A DNA stretch of 64,000 nucleotides from Nelumbo lutea (Eukaryota > Streptophyta > Magnoliopsida > Proteales > Nelumbonaceae). A program made the translations under genes and the position numbers. Numbering within the stretch: the first letter of the stretch is position 1; each line of letters begins with the position of its first letter. This document shows, in pieces, positions 1-12,294 of the stretch. Where the stretch lies: assembly GCA_022828595.1 (NCBI GenBank), contig JAKGHH010000005.1, forward strand, positions 31,508,193 to 31,572,192, read 5' to 3'. The notes below the pieces were generated by a model that was given only the letters and a program-made list of their open reading frames with translations, did no database searches and had not been told where the DNA came from.

Positions 1-154
1 CGTTTGGGATCATGGCCCTTGTCTTCTCGGAAGAGATTAATGTCTAGCATCTCTGTTAGTTAGTGTAAACACTGCAGAAAGTGGTAGCGAATAGTTAGAG
101 TGACGGACCAATGCGCACCAACGATTTAGAAGGCGTCTCGACGGTTTTTTTCAT

Positions 155-1110
155 TATGTCAGGTGGAGGAGAAATAGCAGAAAAGGTGTAGGGAGAGACA
201 CGACCGTCTTCTCACTGTACGATTTGCATCTGTCTGACAATCCTGGAATGATCGTTTCACATGTTCAGTTAAAAGGTGAGAACTATGAGGAATGGGCGAG
301 ATCCATGAGAAACGCCCTCAAAGCAAAGAGAAAGCTCGGGTTCATTGATGGAACATTGAGTAAACCGATAGATGATTTGGTTGATATCAAAGATTGGTGA
401 ATGGTGAATTTGATGCTGGTTGCATGGATTTTCAATACAATCGAACCAACCTTGTGATCTACTATATCATATACAGAGAGCGTGAAAGACTTGTGGGAGG
501 ATCTATGACAAAGATTTTCTATCGGGAATGGACCTCGAGTCCATCAATTGAAGGTAGATTTGGCTGCTTGTAAACAACAGGGACAAGTAGTGATGGCTTA
601 CTACGAGAAGCTGAAGGTCATGTGGGATGAACTGGTGGATTATGATCCGATACCCACGTGTCATTGTAGCGGTTGCAAATGAAAAATTGTGACCATACTT
701 GAAAAGAAGCGAGAAGAAAGGGTACATCAGTTCTTGATGGGCCTTGACGACGCAACTGATGGCACCGTGCATTTGAATATTTTGAGCATAGAGCCATTGC
801 TGAGTTTGAACCGTGTCTATGGAATTGTCATTCAAGAGGAAAGGCATCAAAGTATAGCCAAGAGAAAAGAAGAACGAAGTGATGCTGTGGGTTTTGCGGT
901 GCATGTAGGTGCTAGTGCAAAAGCAGTTGCTGCACGTACAAAGGATAAAAATGTGAGATGTGCACATTGTAAAAAATCTGGACATGAAGCAAAGGATTGC
1001 TTTCAGGTAATTGAATATCCAGAATGGTGGGGAGATAGACCACGCTCAACCGGGAAAGGAGCAGGGCGCGAGCGAAGTTGTTCGAGCATGGGTGCTGGCG
1101 GACGAGGATG
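155..1110 (+). pseudogene. copia gag (degenerate)
   Basis: The capsid-type polyprotein would assemble the cytoplasmic particle. A likely start is the ATG at 155, soon out of frame. The region at 225-345 reads as the usual copia gag opening, with LKGENYEEWARSMRNALKAK. Stops occur near 400, 450 and 680. A CCHC zinc knuckle is intact at 959-1000 (CAHCKKSGHEAKDC), the nucleic-acid-binding motif of retroelement gag. The knuckle lies in an open stretch at 689-1111. Confidence 0.8.
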
Positions 1111-1144
1111 AAGAAACAAGGCAAGAGCAAACGCTGCCCAAGTA

Positions 1145-1790
1145 GTGGGAAGTGAGACTGGAGGACAAAAGGTTGGAACCATCAATGGTCATGACCGTAG
1201 CGGGTTTTCGGGGCTTAGTGGAGACCAATGGACAACACTTCTCAATATTCTGAATTCACACAAATCTGAAAGACTTTCTGGTAAGAAAATTCCTACTGAT
1301 TGGATAATTGATTCAGGGGCGTTGCACCATATGACTGGAGAAATTAATTTATTGATTGATGTTCGGAATATTACACCATGTCCGGTGAAACTTCCCAATG
1401 GGAAGCAAACTACTGCAGTAAAGGAAGGGACTTTGCATTTGGGTGGAAATTTTTATTTAAATCATGTGCTTTTGTACCAACAATGAACTACACCCTTATT
1501 TATGTAGCTAAATTATTGCAAGAGATAAATAGTACTATCACTTTCGTTGACAAGCTATGCGTGATACAGGACCAAACCTCGAGGACTCTGATTGGAGTAG
1601 GTGAGCAGTGTGATGGGGTCTATCAATTTAGAGGAGCAGCACTGATTCAGGCAAATAGAACAAGTAGAATGAGTGAGTGGGAGTTGAGGCATCGTAGATT
1701 AGGGCATCCGTCTGAACAGATATTATCTTCACTTCCTAAAGTAGGAAAATTAAATAGTAGACCTGAAAGAGATAAGCCATGTGGAAATTT
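1145..1790 (+). pseudogene. copia protease and GAG-pre-integrase fragment
   Basis: The aspartic protease motif WIIDSGALHHMTG starts at 1301 with the catalytic D-S-G intact. A frameshift near 1480 leads into the second half, where ELRHRRLGHPSEQ (about 1680-1720) marks the start of the GAG-pre-integrase domain. The CxxC part of that domain is gone because the deletion junction follows at about 1790. Confidence 0.75.
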
Positions 1791-2045
1791 GGGGTGGCGC
1801 ATGATGAACCTATGCGATTGTATTGTGACAATCAGGTAGCTTTGAACATAGCCGTGAATCCAGTGTTCCACGAGTGGACAAAGCATATTGAGGTCGACTG
1901 TCATTTTTTTGCAATGAGATACGGCATGGGAACATTGTTACTTGCCATGTTCGAACCACAGAGCAGTTGGCTGATATCTTGATGAAGGCTTTGGGAAAAG
2001 AGAAATTCGCATATTTCCTTGGCAAATTGGGCATTCGGAATCTGC
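1791..2045 (+). pseudogene. copia RNase H C-terminal fragment
   Basis: The stretch reads MRLYCDNQVALNIAVNPVFH, then [10 protein letters not shown], the conserved end of copia RNase H (around the last catalytic Asp in YCDN). Later residues are shifted out of frame and a stop falls at about 1982. It is joined directly to pre-integrase sequence, so all of integrase and reverse transcriptase is absent. Confidence 0.8.
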
Positions 2046-2055
2046 ATGCGCCAAT

Positions 2056-2285
2056 TTGAGGGGGAGTATTCAGAAATTGTATAATTCGGAATCTACATTT
2101 GGTATCTGCATGCGCAATATTCCTTGGTTGATATCTAGATGTATTTGGATAGTAGTTTCCCAGATTTCTTGGGAACTTGTAATTAGTAGTTTCAATCTCC
2201 TAAATTCAAGTGTAGGAAATTGTATATATATAGGTTGTACCTTGTATAACAAAGAACAAGAAATCCCACATAATTTTTCTTCTCA
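2056..2285 (+). repeat. polypurine tract and 3' LTR of the copia relic
   Basis: The purine run TTGAGGGGGAG at 2056-2066 is a typical copia plus-strand primer. The following roughly 205 bp, to about 2272, should be the 3' LTR. It does not begin with TG and the 5' copy is not in the window, so both edges are estimates. Confidence 0.55.
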
Positions 2286-2472
2286 GAAAGGCTTCCATTG
2301 TATAGGGCTACCACGGGGATGGATCGTCTGCATTTGAACATGAATGAATTTTCCTTCAAGCTCTCACCAAATAGCAACAAGTCAAAACTAGCTTAGTGGT
2401 TACCCGTCTCTTCCCCCAACCCCCATATCACCACCAATGTGCTGTCTGCTACTTATTCTACTTATTCTTGTA

Positions 2473-2972
2473 AATGGGCGTATGGGAAAAGAATGCAAGT
2501 TAATGATATACTGCACTGAGTTTTTTAAGATAACTAATGCCTCGAGAGTTTGAGTTTGAGAAGAGGAATGAAACAAGAAATACAATTGATAACATTGGTG
2601 TAAAAATTAAAAGTGTGTGTTGAAAAGATAGAGTAATGCCGGTAGAAGTGTGTGTTAAAAAATAAAAGATAGAATGGAAAATATGTGTACAAGGCTAAGG
2701 TGGGCAAATTTAAAAGGAGAAAATGGAATTTAGATGAAGAAACTAATGGTACGTATAAAAAAGTAGGAAAATATATTTAGAAGAATATAAAAGAAAACGC
2801 CAATGATAAAGAAATTTGAGGGTGGAATGAAGATGATAAAAATATAACCAAAATATAACAAGTATTTTATAAAAATTGGAAAAAAAACAAAATGTAAAAT
2901 ATTTAGAAAAAAATATAGAATCATAAAAAAGGAAATTAAAAAGAAAGTCAGTGAAGCTAAATTTAAGGTATA
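2473..2972 (+). pseudogene. RTE-type LINE fragment (endonuclease and linker)
   Basis: It begins at the end of the apurinic endonuclease domain (aatgggc, giving N-G-H-M-G). It continues through the linker (WNLDEETN, then WNEDD, then the lysine-rich part) up to the hAT-like insertion at 2981. All frames are broken. The assignment rests on homology with the longer LINE at 41.4-53.4 kb, where endonuclease and reverse transcriptase motifs are both visible. About 28 extra bases lie near 2518-2545 compared with that copy. Confidence 0.65.
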
Positions 2973-2980
2973 TGATGAAC

Positions 2981-4222
2981 CAAGGTTTTTAAAACTGACA
3001 CAGAAACAGAACCAGTCGAGACTCAGTTTTCTGGTTTGACGGTTCAACCGTCAGGTCTAACGGTTGACCTGTGACATCATAAATCAATTACAAATAAAAA
3101 ATATTTATAAATAACAAAAAATAGCATAGAATTAAATAAAACACAGAAAAACAAAACTATCTAAATACAAAAATAATAAAGTACATAACACATAGAAAAT
3201 ACAAAAAATACAGAAAAAACACAAAAAATACGAAAAAAAACATAAATTAGGATGTGTAGAAAATACGAAAATTAATAATCAAGAAGCAATTAATTTAAGC
3301 AAATAAGTATCATTTGATTAATTAATTGAAAATAAAAAGAGATTTTATCATTCTTCATTTCTTTGACATCATCATTCTTTGACATAGCAAATAAGCAATG
3401 TAATCTTACTTCAATAAATCCATGCATGAATCAAGAAGAAAAAAAATAATAATAATACAAAAATCAAGAATAAGAATCAAGAAGCAATTAATTTATGCAA
3501 ATAAGCATCATTTGATTAATTAATTAAAAATAAAAAAGGGATTTTATCATTCATAAACAACATCATTATCATCATTCTTTGGCATAGCAAATATTCAAGG
3601 AATTGAAAAAAAATAATGAAGCAAGATTAATTAAGCAAATGTGAATATGTGACTCTCTGTAACTAATTATGCAAATAATTAAGCAAAAAAAAAATTAAGC
3701 AAAGATTACTAAAATAGAGAATATCTGTAAAATAGTATGGAATCCCAAAAATTTTAGATGAATGCATATGAATTCAAAAGAAAAAATGTTGGACTCACAA
3801 AAATATCAATAGGAATTCAAAAGGAAAAACAAAAAACATTAAAAAAAACATAAACCAAATTCCAGAAGCAAAAACATGAAAACAATAAAATGGTATGATG
3901 AAAACGGTGTTGGAATCACAAAAATCGCCATTGGTGGATTTTACTTTGGTCGTCGGTGAATGCAAATTCCAGTAGCCACTGCAATGTAGAAAGCAGAAAC
4001 CGCCTAGTCACGAAACCGCCTAGTCACCTACTACTGCTGCAAAACCACCGTAGATGAACCCTCACCGCTGTCGCTGGTTGCCTTCAATCTCCGTCAGTCG
4101 TCGCCGATCGCTGTCGGTCGTGGCCGCTGCATGTCGTCAGGGTATGAGGGCTGAGAACGGGAAATGGTTGAGTTTTCGTTCTAAGCCTAGCTTACGAATG
4201 AATTGGGGTCGGGGACATTATA
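2981..4222 (+). mobile_element. hAT-like non-autonomous element, copy F1 (3' truncated)
   Basis: The terminal motif CAAGGTTTTTAAAACTGAC starts at 2981, followed by the subterminal run of GGTTCAACC-type motifs typical of this family here. The 5' flank tgatgaac (2973-2980) agrees at 7 of 8 bases with the 3' target duplication of the sister copy (31388-31395). The right end is missing. A GC-richer stretch at 4050-4180 has no counterpart in the sister copy and may be captured DNA. Confidence 0.65.
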
Positions 4223-4239
4223 ATTGGGCATTATTATGA

Positions 4240-7200
4240 TATATCACTTGTGGGAGCTATTCTCTTATATTTTTACTCAATTGATATTATAATCGGATTA
4301 ATGTATACTTTAGAAAATATTTTTAACATGAGCACAAAAAGACAAATCAGGATCTATGATCATGAAGATTTGGCAAAAGTTTATTGGTTATCAATATAAT
4401 ACAACTTTTATCCTTTATCATAAACTGAGATTAATGGTGTATAATGAATCTATAAAAATAAATTTTTATTTGACATATAATATATTCATAAAATATATAA
4501 TATAAATTGCATAATATACAATAATATATAATATATAATATAATATTTATTGAAATAAATTATTATACAAAAGTACTGCCTTCCTTTAGTTATGTGTATA
4601 TTACAAAAGTTAAATTCAAATATCATATATCATATAAGGTAATATAATATTGTGTTGCACGTATGTAGTATGTGCTCTTTTCTTAATAATATATAAATGA
4701 TACATTTATTTAAGAATTAAGATGATATATAAACTTATAATTATATTTATGAAATTAAATTTTTTGATAATAGTATACAATTTTGGAAAAGAATAATTAA
4801 AAAAATGTTATGACCAAAACTCAAATACTTTGTATTGATATTTCAAATTGTAAGAATATAATAGAAATAAAAGACAAAATGCCATTAAAGACTTATAATA
4901 ACAATCATAACTGTAATAAAAATTATAGAAATAATATAATCATCTTTAACAATTATTAATCATTGGTGGTTATGATAATTTAATTGCATTAGTGGTTAAA
5001 GGTGATCATTTTCGCCTAATTCATAATATTGTATAGGGCATGTTTTGTTTTTCTCACAAATTTTTATTAGTTTTTAAATAAAAAAATTATCATTTCTGAT
5101 ATAGTATTCATTTGTATTGAAATATATTCCTCCACCTATCACTGTTTTTTAACTATACAAATTTATAATATAAAATAATCTATAATATTGGTTGCATATT
5201 AAATCAAGATGTTAATCAATCACATTAAATTGTATTTATTTTTCATTTATTGACATTTTATAAAGTATAATTTTACGTTTAATAAGATGTACTTACTATC
5301 ACCTTTAATAAGTTACATTTTTTATACACAATACAATGAATGCATTACAAATTTTGTCACATTAATATTTATATGATATATTTATAAATATAAAATATGT
5401 ATATATAATATTATACTTATAACACAATATAGTACATATAATAAATATTTTAAAAAAATTATATTTATTTATTAACTATCATGTGTTAAGTAATCAATTT
5501 AAGAATTAATAATAAGTGAATCTCTTTGAATATATCTCTTTTAGGAAATGAATGTAAAATATTCTTGAAATAACAATTATTATAAAGATATGAGATAATT
5601 GAAATGATATAAGATAATGAATAAATAAATTTGAATAATGTATATTGCAAGAATAATCATTATAAAGATAAATACTATAAATGTTCTTTATTCCACATTT
5701 GTTAAACATAAAAATGAAAATTTGATTTTTTACACGTATAAAAATAGATACAAATTAATGTTGAGTAATAAGGCACACTTATTTTATTTGACGCATAATA
5801 TATAAATAAAATATATGATGTCTTATAATACAAAATATAATATAGTGCATATTATGTATCGTATATAGTTAATATTTATATATACAGGTTATAGAAGTTT
5901 AATCTAAAACCATATATCATATATAGTTAATAGTTGTATATGTACATAGTATGTATTTTTTTTATTAATAATATATTATTGAACATTATGATTTCTTAAT
6001 AAAAAATTAAGTTGATTTTTTAATAATCAAGGTCATATCAGACCTCTATGAATAATTCACAAAAATCAATTAAATTTACTATTTAGTTATCCAATTTTTG
6101 AGAAATAAAAAAAATGTTATAACATTAAAAAATCATTGTTGAAATGTACTATTAAATAAATATTATAAATTAACTTATGTAGTGGCAATATAATTAAATA
6201 AAAAATATTATTAATTTATAAAAAAAATTATAATAGAAAAATTGGGTGGGATGCCAAATACACTTAAAATGAGAAATTGTGATTATTATTGTAAAATTAA
6301 ATTCTTTAATTACATTATGACCAAGATTTAAAATATGAATATAATATGTCATATTGACATCTTAAAGTATAAACACATGACAATATATTATTGAAAATTT
6401 ATAATGCTGATTATGAATATGAATAAAAATTATAATAATGGATATAATTGTCTTTAAGAATTTATGATTGATAAAATAAGTCGATAATTTTTTTTGCCTC
6501 TAATAATAGATTAGTGAATTCATATTCAAACTTATTAATAGTTTTTATAGCTTATATTGATTTTAAATATAATAAATGTATCTTATTTTATTAGTCATTA
6601 AGGGTGATGATCATTTCCAATCTAATATATAATATTATATAATCAAAATTTTCAATTCTCTCTACCTCATAAATTTTTATTGATTTATATAATAGCGTAC
6701 AAAGACTTTTGAAAGAATTAATTAAAATATAAGGAATGTAATGTATCATGGGTAAGGGTTTTGGTAAATAAATAATAAAAGTTAATAAAAATTTATGAGA
6801 TAGAATAAAGTAAAAATTTACTAATAATACATAGACAATGCATTATTAATTAAGGGGTGATTCGTTGGTATGTTAGTTCGTTTTGACATTGATACTGAAT
6901 CTATTTTTATAACTATCAATTTGGAAAAATGGGGTTATTAGTGGTGTGTGACACTAAATTCCTCAAAAAAATATAGATAGTTTATCTATTTATAAATTAA
7001 TACATGTATTAAATATTTAAATAATGTAAAAGTTAATAAGTCATTTTTTAAATAATATTCATTAAATGAATAAAGATAAATATTTTATTCTTATATTTAA
7101 ATAATGTGAGAAATTAGAAACAAGTTTAAATAGTGAATATTAAACAAAAAAAATATTATAACAATAAATATTTTAAATATTTTTTATCACATTCCTCAAA

Positions 7201-8929
7201 TATAAGAAAAAAAACTGTGTTGACCTATATACGGTATAAAACACACAGGTGTATATATATTATATGACATATAATATATGTATAAGATATATAATATAAT
7301 TTATATAATATAAAATATTATATAAATAAATTATATATTATTATAAACATTAATTACTATATAAATTAATGTGGACATTTTTTTGGGTTTTGTGCATGCC
7401 ATAAAAGTTAAATCCAAATTTCATATAGCATCTATGTGGTTAGTGAATATACTTGTATTTGATAATAATAATAAGAATAATATAAAATAAAATAATGTCT
7501 TTTCAAGAACTAAGATGATAAACAAAGTTGTAATAATCATTATCAAATTAAATTTTTGTACCCACTACAATTTGATAGTTTGGAAAATAATAGTTAAACA
7601 AAAGTTTTGATGAAGATTCAAATTATTGATATAATATGTCTTATTGGTATTCGAAAGCATTGATTTGTACTATGAGTGGAACGATAATATACTATTGAAA
7701 ATTTATGGAGATTGCCGATAAAAATTATAATGGTGAATATAATTATTTTTAAAATTTCTAACTATTGACATAAGTCAATGAATATATTTGTTAATGTTGA
7801 AATTGCTACAAATTGAGGAAATGGAATGTTGTTGGAAACCTTGGTTAGTAGGGTGTTACTTTAAGTTTACGTCTTAGAAAATATGGAGATCTCTAACTAA
7901 AATAAACGTCAGAAGCCCCAAGGTGATATACCAGGTGTATGAACTCTAAAGGTTAAGTCAGTAACATTAAAAAAAGAGAAGATGAGTTGGAGAAACTTAA
8001 TGAGACATGTTATGAAATTGGGTAATATGAGATGTGTGTCAAGGTATGTAGTTTGTATAATATCGAGTGTAATGTAATGTGTTTCCTCCTTTAAACAAAT
8101 GAAAACTCATTACTTATAAGAGATGTAATCCATTCAAGAATTGATACATCATTCGCACTTGGTCGGATCTCTATTCATTTGTCACGCCATTAATTAGCAC
8201 ATTGTGTGCATGTGGTAGGTAATGGGCTTACATGGAATATGTTGGTATTGATGTTTTGATAAGTTTGACCATGTATATTTATATGGATGTTAATGTATGT
8301 TTATGCATATTATGAGCAGATACCAGGTCAGTTCGACAAGATTAAGTAAGTTTGGCCAAGCCAATGAACCTTAAGTAAACTTAGTCAATTAACAACTTTT
8401 CCCCCAACTTATTGTCACTTGGTGTATTTTGATTGGCAATTGATTTTGGTCGTATCAATATTTAATTTTCTTAATATTTTTTATAATGTCTTAATAATGT
8501 GGACCACTAATAAAGAATATTATATTTATAATAATATAATATATAATAAATATTTTATATAATATTATATTTATTCATGAATATGTGTTAACTAATCAAT
8601 TCATATAAAGGTTAATGGATCATTCTCTTTGAATAATGCTCCTTATATAGATAAAGACAAAGCCTTTATTTTTATACTTGAGTGACTTAAGATCATGAAT
8701 AGACAAGTTTGAATAATAATTGTCAAATGAACAAACATTATGAGAATAATGATTTTTCAGGTATTAATCAACGGATTTCTATGTAATATTAATTCAAACC
8801 TCTTAATGACAATTTTTTTACATTATTTTCATAGTTTAAACGACCAATATATATCCAATTACATTGGTTGTTAAGGGTGAGCATTTCTAACTTGATCCAC
8901 AATATTATATATATATTATGTTTATAATG
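4240..8929. repeat. AT-rich intergenic block with degenerate long repeats
   Basis: No gene is visible. Landmarks recur in the same orientation. A gacatataatatat-type motif occurs near 4469, 5788 and 7262. A ggtgatcattt-type motif followed by ataatatt occurs near 5005, 6605 and 8875. A block around tctctttgaata occurs near 5520 and 8615. This suggests several diverged copies of a roughly 1.3-1.6-kb unit, with a more complex insertion between 7800 and 8500. Confidence 0.5.
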
Positions 8930-9625
8930 TGTTAGAATTATTAGGAGTGGTTAATAGGGGTAATGTTTTCTTTTTCATGTTATTGTTTATTTTTTATATC
9001 TATTGTAACTTTTCTAAGGGTATTGTAGTCATTTCAGCCTTAGTAGAATGCTAATACAACATAGGTCAACAGTAAGGAGATGAAAACATATTTTCGTGCC
9101 CTAGAAATAAAGAATATTTTCTATTTTTATTGGAAAGGAAAATGACTTATCGTTCATTTGGAAAAGAGGCTTTAATGCCTCAAGTTGTAGTGTAGTGTGA
9201 GTTGATAGTGTTTTTTTAAAAGCCATTTATTCAGTAGTTTGAAAATGATAGTTTTATGATGTTTCGAGTTGTGAGATAGGTGCTCCTCAATGGATGGTGA
9301 TTTTGTAATGGCTTATGTTGTGGTGTCGTCTTGTGGTAAATATGCAATATTTCCCAAGTGTTTCTAAAGTAGAGGGCTGATGATTGTTAGTGTTTTTCTT
9401 AAAGAAAAATGTATGTTACAGTAGTTGCATACCAACTATTTGACAATTTGCGTAGGTGACAAATCAGTGATCTCTTCGCACTCATGGCTTCATTAAATGG
9501 TAATACTAAACCTACAATAGTTATGCAATCAGATTTCATGTCTTCTCAATTAACTACAATGAAATTCAATGGTACTAATTATATCCTATGGGCCAACTCG
9601 TTTGAGGTATATCTCATTGCAAGAG

Positions 9626-9832
9626 TAGGAATGGAAACGGGGCGGGTTCGGGGTGGTGATTACATTCCCCATCCCTGACCTCGACCCCCATCCTCGTCCC
9701 TGATCCCCAACAGAAAAAGGAATCCCTCCTCCATCCCCAACCCTGACAGGGATGAATTCTCCACTGGAGACCAGAATCCCCGAATTCCCCATCTATTGAG
9801 AGAAAGACTGAGAGTATGAAAGACTGAAACTA

Positions 9833-9863
<31 letters not shown>

Positions 9864-10430
9864 GAGAGGACCGTTGTGAGAGTTTAGGTCAATGATGAGA
9901 GAGTCTGACGGGTGATGGCGATGGTGACAACGATGACGATCGGTGACAATGACGAAGGTTGAAGGAAGATCTTTGTTCTGAGTATCTTTTCTCTCAGTTC
10001 TCTGGCCTCTGTCGAGACTTAAGACTCGAGTATCTCTTCCTCTCCTCTATCCAATGTCTGACGGGTGAGTGGGTAATGGTGACAGTCAACAACGACTGTC
10101 GGCGGTCGGTGAATCAGTGACGAAGACGAAGCTAGGGTTTACTGGTTTAGTCGCCTCTCTTGTCTCTTCTCTCTGTGACTTTGTCGAAGACTGGTTTAGT
10201 CGAAGGGTTTTCTTTAAATGTTTATGTTTTACTGTTTTATGAATAAATTAATAATTATTATAATTATATAATATATAATATATATTATATTATATAATTA
10301 TATTATATATAATATATAATTTATAATTATAATATTAATCGGGGGCGGGTCAGGGTGGGTCGGGGCGGGGATTGTATTCCCCATCCCTGTCCCCGAACCC
10401 GATCGGAGACAAGGAAAATTGCCACCCCTA
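9626..10430 (+). mobile_element. non-autonomous hAT element, 805 bp
   Basis: The ends are TAGGAATGGAAA at the left and, reversed, TAGGGGTGGCAA at the right. The right end fits the hAT terminal consensus well. Both subterminal regions carry G-rich GGGGCGGGTTCGGGG-type sequence in inverted orientation. The element sits in copia gag and is flanked by an 8-bp duplication, tgcaagag (9618-9625) and tgctagaa (10431-10438), matching at 6 of 8. The interior has a GA microsatellite and an AT-rich palindromic tract and no transposase. Confidence 0.85.
9831..9869. repeat. GA microsatellite
   Basis: A run of GA dinucleotides with one GGG interruption lies inside the hAT element. Confidence 0.95.
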
Positions 10431-11230
10431 TGCTAGAAGCAAGTTAAAGAACATCAAGGAGAATCTATTGGAAAGTAAATCAAAAGAGTATAATGAATGG
10501 GTACAAGAGAATGTCCAAATTATGACATCACTTTAGAATAGTATGGAGAATCACATTAGTGTAAACCTTATGCTTTTAGATACGACCAAGGAGATTTGGG
10601 ACCATGCCAAACAATTATATTATGGACAAGACAATGTCACAAGAATTTACTAGTTCTTCCAAGACTATTTTTTATTCAACAAGGGGATAAAAGTGTTGAA
10701 GAATACTATGCTTCTCTAAAAAGTTCAAGGAATGATCTCAATGTTTATCAACCCCTATCCACTGATTTGAAGACTCAACAAGAACAACGAGAACATTTAG
10801 ATGTAGCAAGATTTTTATCTGGGTTGTTGTCTGAATTTGAACCAATGCGGCCCAATTCTTAGGGAGTAGTGATCTTCCATCATTGTTTAAAGTTTTTTTT
10901 CACATAAGGAGAGCCTCAATTCCACATAGTAATCATCCCCAACCTTCAAAGAGATCAGTCATGGTGGTTTCCAAAGGAGGTTTTACTGGTAGACATATGT
11001 GTGGTAGAGGTAGAGGAAATGTGAGGGGTTTTAGCAGTGGGCCCATAAGTGCATGAGCTGGTATAGAGTTTGGTGGTGCATGGGGTGATGGTGGTCGTAG
11101 TGATAGTGGCCATGGTTTTGCCTGTTTATGCTCACATTATGAACGAGAAGGTCACATAGTCAACTTTTGTTATGATCTCCTTGGCCCTTCATCTTTTTGG
11201 GCTAACCAAGCAATGGTGGAAGGTGATTTT

Positions 11231-11364
11231 GGAGTCTTAGTGTGATTGAAGATGCTCCATTTCCAATGTTAGTAAGGATAAAGACAATCTCTATCTGGGA
11301 GTCTTAGTGTGATTGAAGATGCTCAATTTCCAATATTTGTAAGGATAAAGACAATCTCTATCTC
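11231..11364 (+). repeat. 67-bp tandem duplication in copia relic
   Basis: Units at 11231-11297 and 11298-11364 are nearly identical, beginning ggagtcttagtgtgattg. They lie between the zinc knuckle and protease of the surrounding copia relic, so this is a local duplication that followed its insertion. Confidence 0.9.
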
Positions 11365-11769
11365 ACGTGAGGAGTATGAAAAGTTTTGCTAGTCTACCTC
11401 TTCTAGTTCTGCCACTACTACATTTGTGAAGTTAGGTACTGGTTATCTTGCTTTTAGTTCTTCACCTTCACCTTAGGTAATTGATTCTGGAGATTGAAAC
11501 CACATGATTGGCTCCTTAGTCATGTGGACTTGAGGACTGATGTATAATATAAGAGTCAAAATAAGATTTGGAATTATTATGAAAGTATTTGTTGGCATTA
11601 TCTAAATGAAATGCTTTGATGCATACACCAAATTCATTCCTTATCTCAACATGAAACGAAAGACAAGTAGAGAACAATTCTAAACGATTTTTCATTAAGT
11701 AAATTCATGTCATTCTTGAATAGTTATTAATAAATGTTACAAAATATCTAAATCCATTATAAGATGACA

Positions 11770-12294
11770 CATTCCTCACCAAAATGGTGTGGTTGAGAGA
11801 AAAAATCACATGTAACTAAAATTGCTCAGGCCTTGTTGATTCAAATGTTAGTTCCTAAAATCTATTGAAGTGATGTAGTTCTCACATCTTGTTTTCTCAT
11901 AAACCGCATGCCTTCTTCAGTCTTAATGGTGAGTCACCTTTCTCTATCTTGTTTCCTTCCACCTTGCCTTTCTCTCTTCCTCCTCATGTGTTTAGTTTGT
12001 GTGTGTTTTGTTTACAAATTGGGTTCAGGCCATGATAGATGTGTTTTTCTTAGTTACTCTTGTACTAAAAAAAGTTACAAATGCTATGATCCTATTTTAC
12101 GAAACGCTTTTGTTGCTTTAAATGTTACATTTTTTGAGAGTTTACCTTATTTCTCTGGACATGAACCTTCTTCTATTTCTCTTCCCTCTGAATCTAGTGA
12201 TGTCTTTATTCCCTTGCTTATTACAGAAGAGCCTATTCGACCATCTAATCTTATAGGTTCAAATGTGGACCTTGCCAAGCCTAGCCTTGTATAG
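11770..12294 (+). pseudogene. copia integrase C-terminal fragment
   Basis: HQNGVVERKNH near 11775 marks the region of the last catalytic Glu of the integrase DDE core. Then comes the conserved post-core segment (MPSSV, then CTKKSYKCYDP and VTFFESLPYF at 12065-12155) and a Ser/Pro-rich variable part ending in stop at about 12292. Most of the core upstream is deleted. Confidence 0.75.

Larger units (their letters stand above)
1..2285 (+). mobile_element. Ty1/copia relic, internally deleted
   Basis: The order is gag, protease, start of the GAG-pre-integrase domain, then directly the end of RNase H, polypurine tract and 3' LTR. Integrase and reverse transcriptase are missing, so a large internal deletion joined the two halves near 1790. 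Reading frames carry stops and frameshifts throughout. The 5' LTR and primer site lie outside the window or are lost. Its 3' end abuts the composite repeat that starts at 2289. Membership in copia is clear from domain order (pol with RNase H last); the lineage was not assigned. Confidence 0.85.
2289..4222 (+). repeat. composite repeat, copy 1
   Basis: This stretch matches 29089-31148 almost throughout. Both copies consist of an unclassified roughly 180-bp lead, an RTE LINE fragment, and a hAT-like element inserted at the same LINE position. Because the nested insertion is shared, the composite was duplicated after the insertion. Copy 1 lacks the roughly 295-bp block found at 30687-30981 and is cut off at about 4222. 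Confidence 0.8.
9484..11215 (+). pseudogene. copia gag, split by hAT insertion
   Basis: The ATG at 9484 opens a gag N-terminus (MKFNGTNYILWANSFEVYL), broken at 9625 by the hAT element and resumed at 10439. The later part has GDKSVEEYYASLKSSRNDLN and REHLDVARFLSGL. Stops and frameshifts are frequent. The zinc knuckle at 11129-11170 reads CSHYEREGHIVNFC, so the second metal ligand Cys has become Tyr. Confidence 0.8.
8930..12294 (+). mobile_element. Ty1/copia relic split by a hAT element
   Basis: A TGTTAGAATT motif at 8930 could be the 5' LTR start. gag begins at 9484, is interrupted by the hAT element at 9626-10430, and continues to a damaged zinc knuckle. A protease trace (IDSGD, about 11480) and the end of integrase follow. 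Reverse transcriptase and RNase H are absent. Gag resembles those of the elements at 41.7 and 47.3 kb. No clear primer binding site or 3' LTR was found. Confidence 0.75.

Noticed and set aside
2730..3047. Minus-strand frame rich in Phe/Ile/Tyr, membrane-like
   Set aside because: It is antisense of an A-rich LINE linker; hydrophobic runs come from poly-A/T composition.
4054..4239. Plus-strand 61-codon frame in GC-rich DNA
   Set aside because: Arg/Ser-rich without a recognisable domain and located inside a non-autonomous element; treated as possible captured DNA, not a gene.
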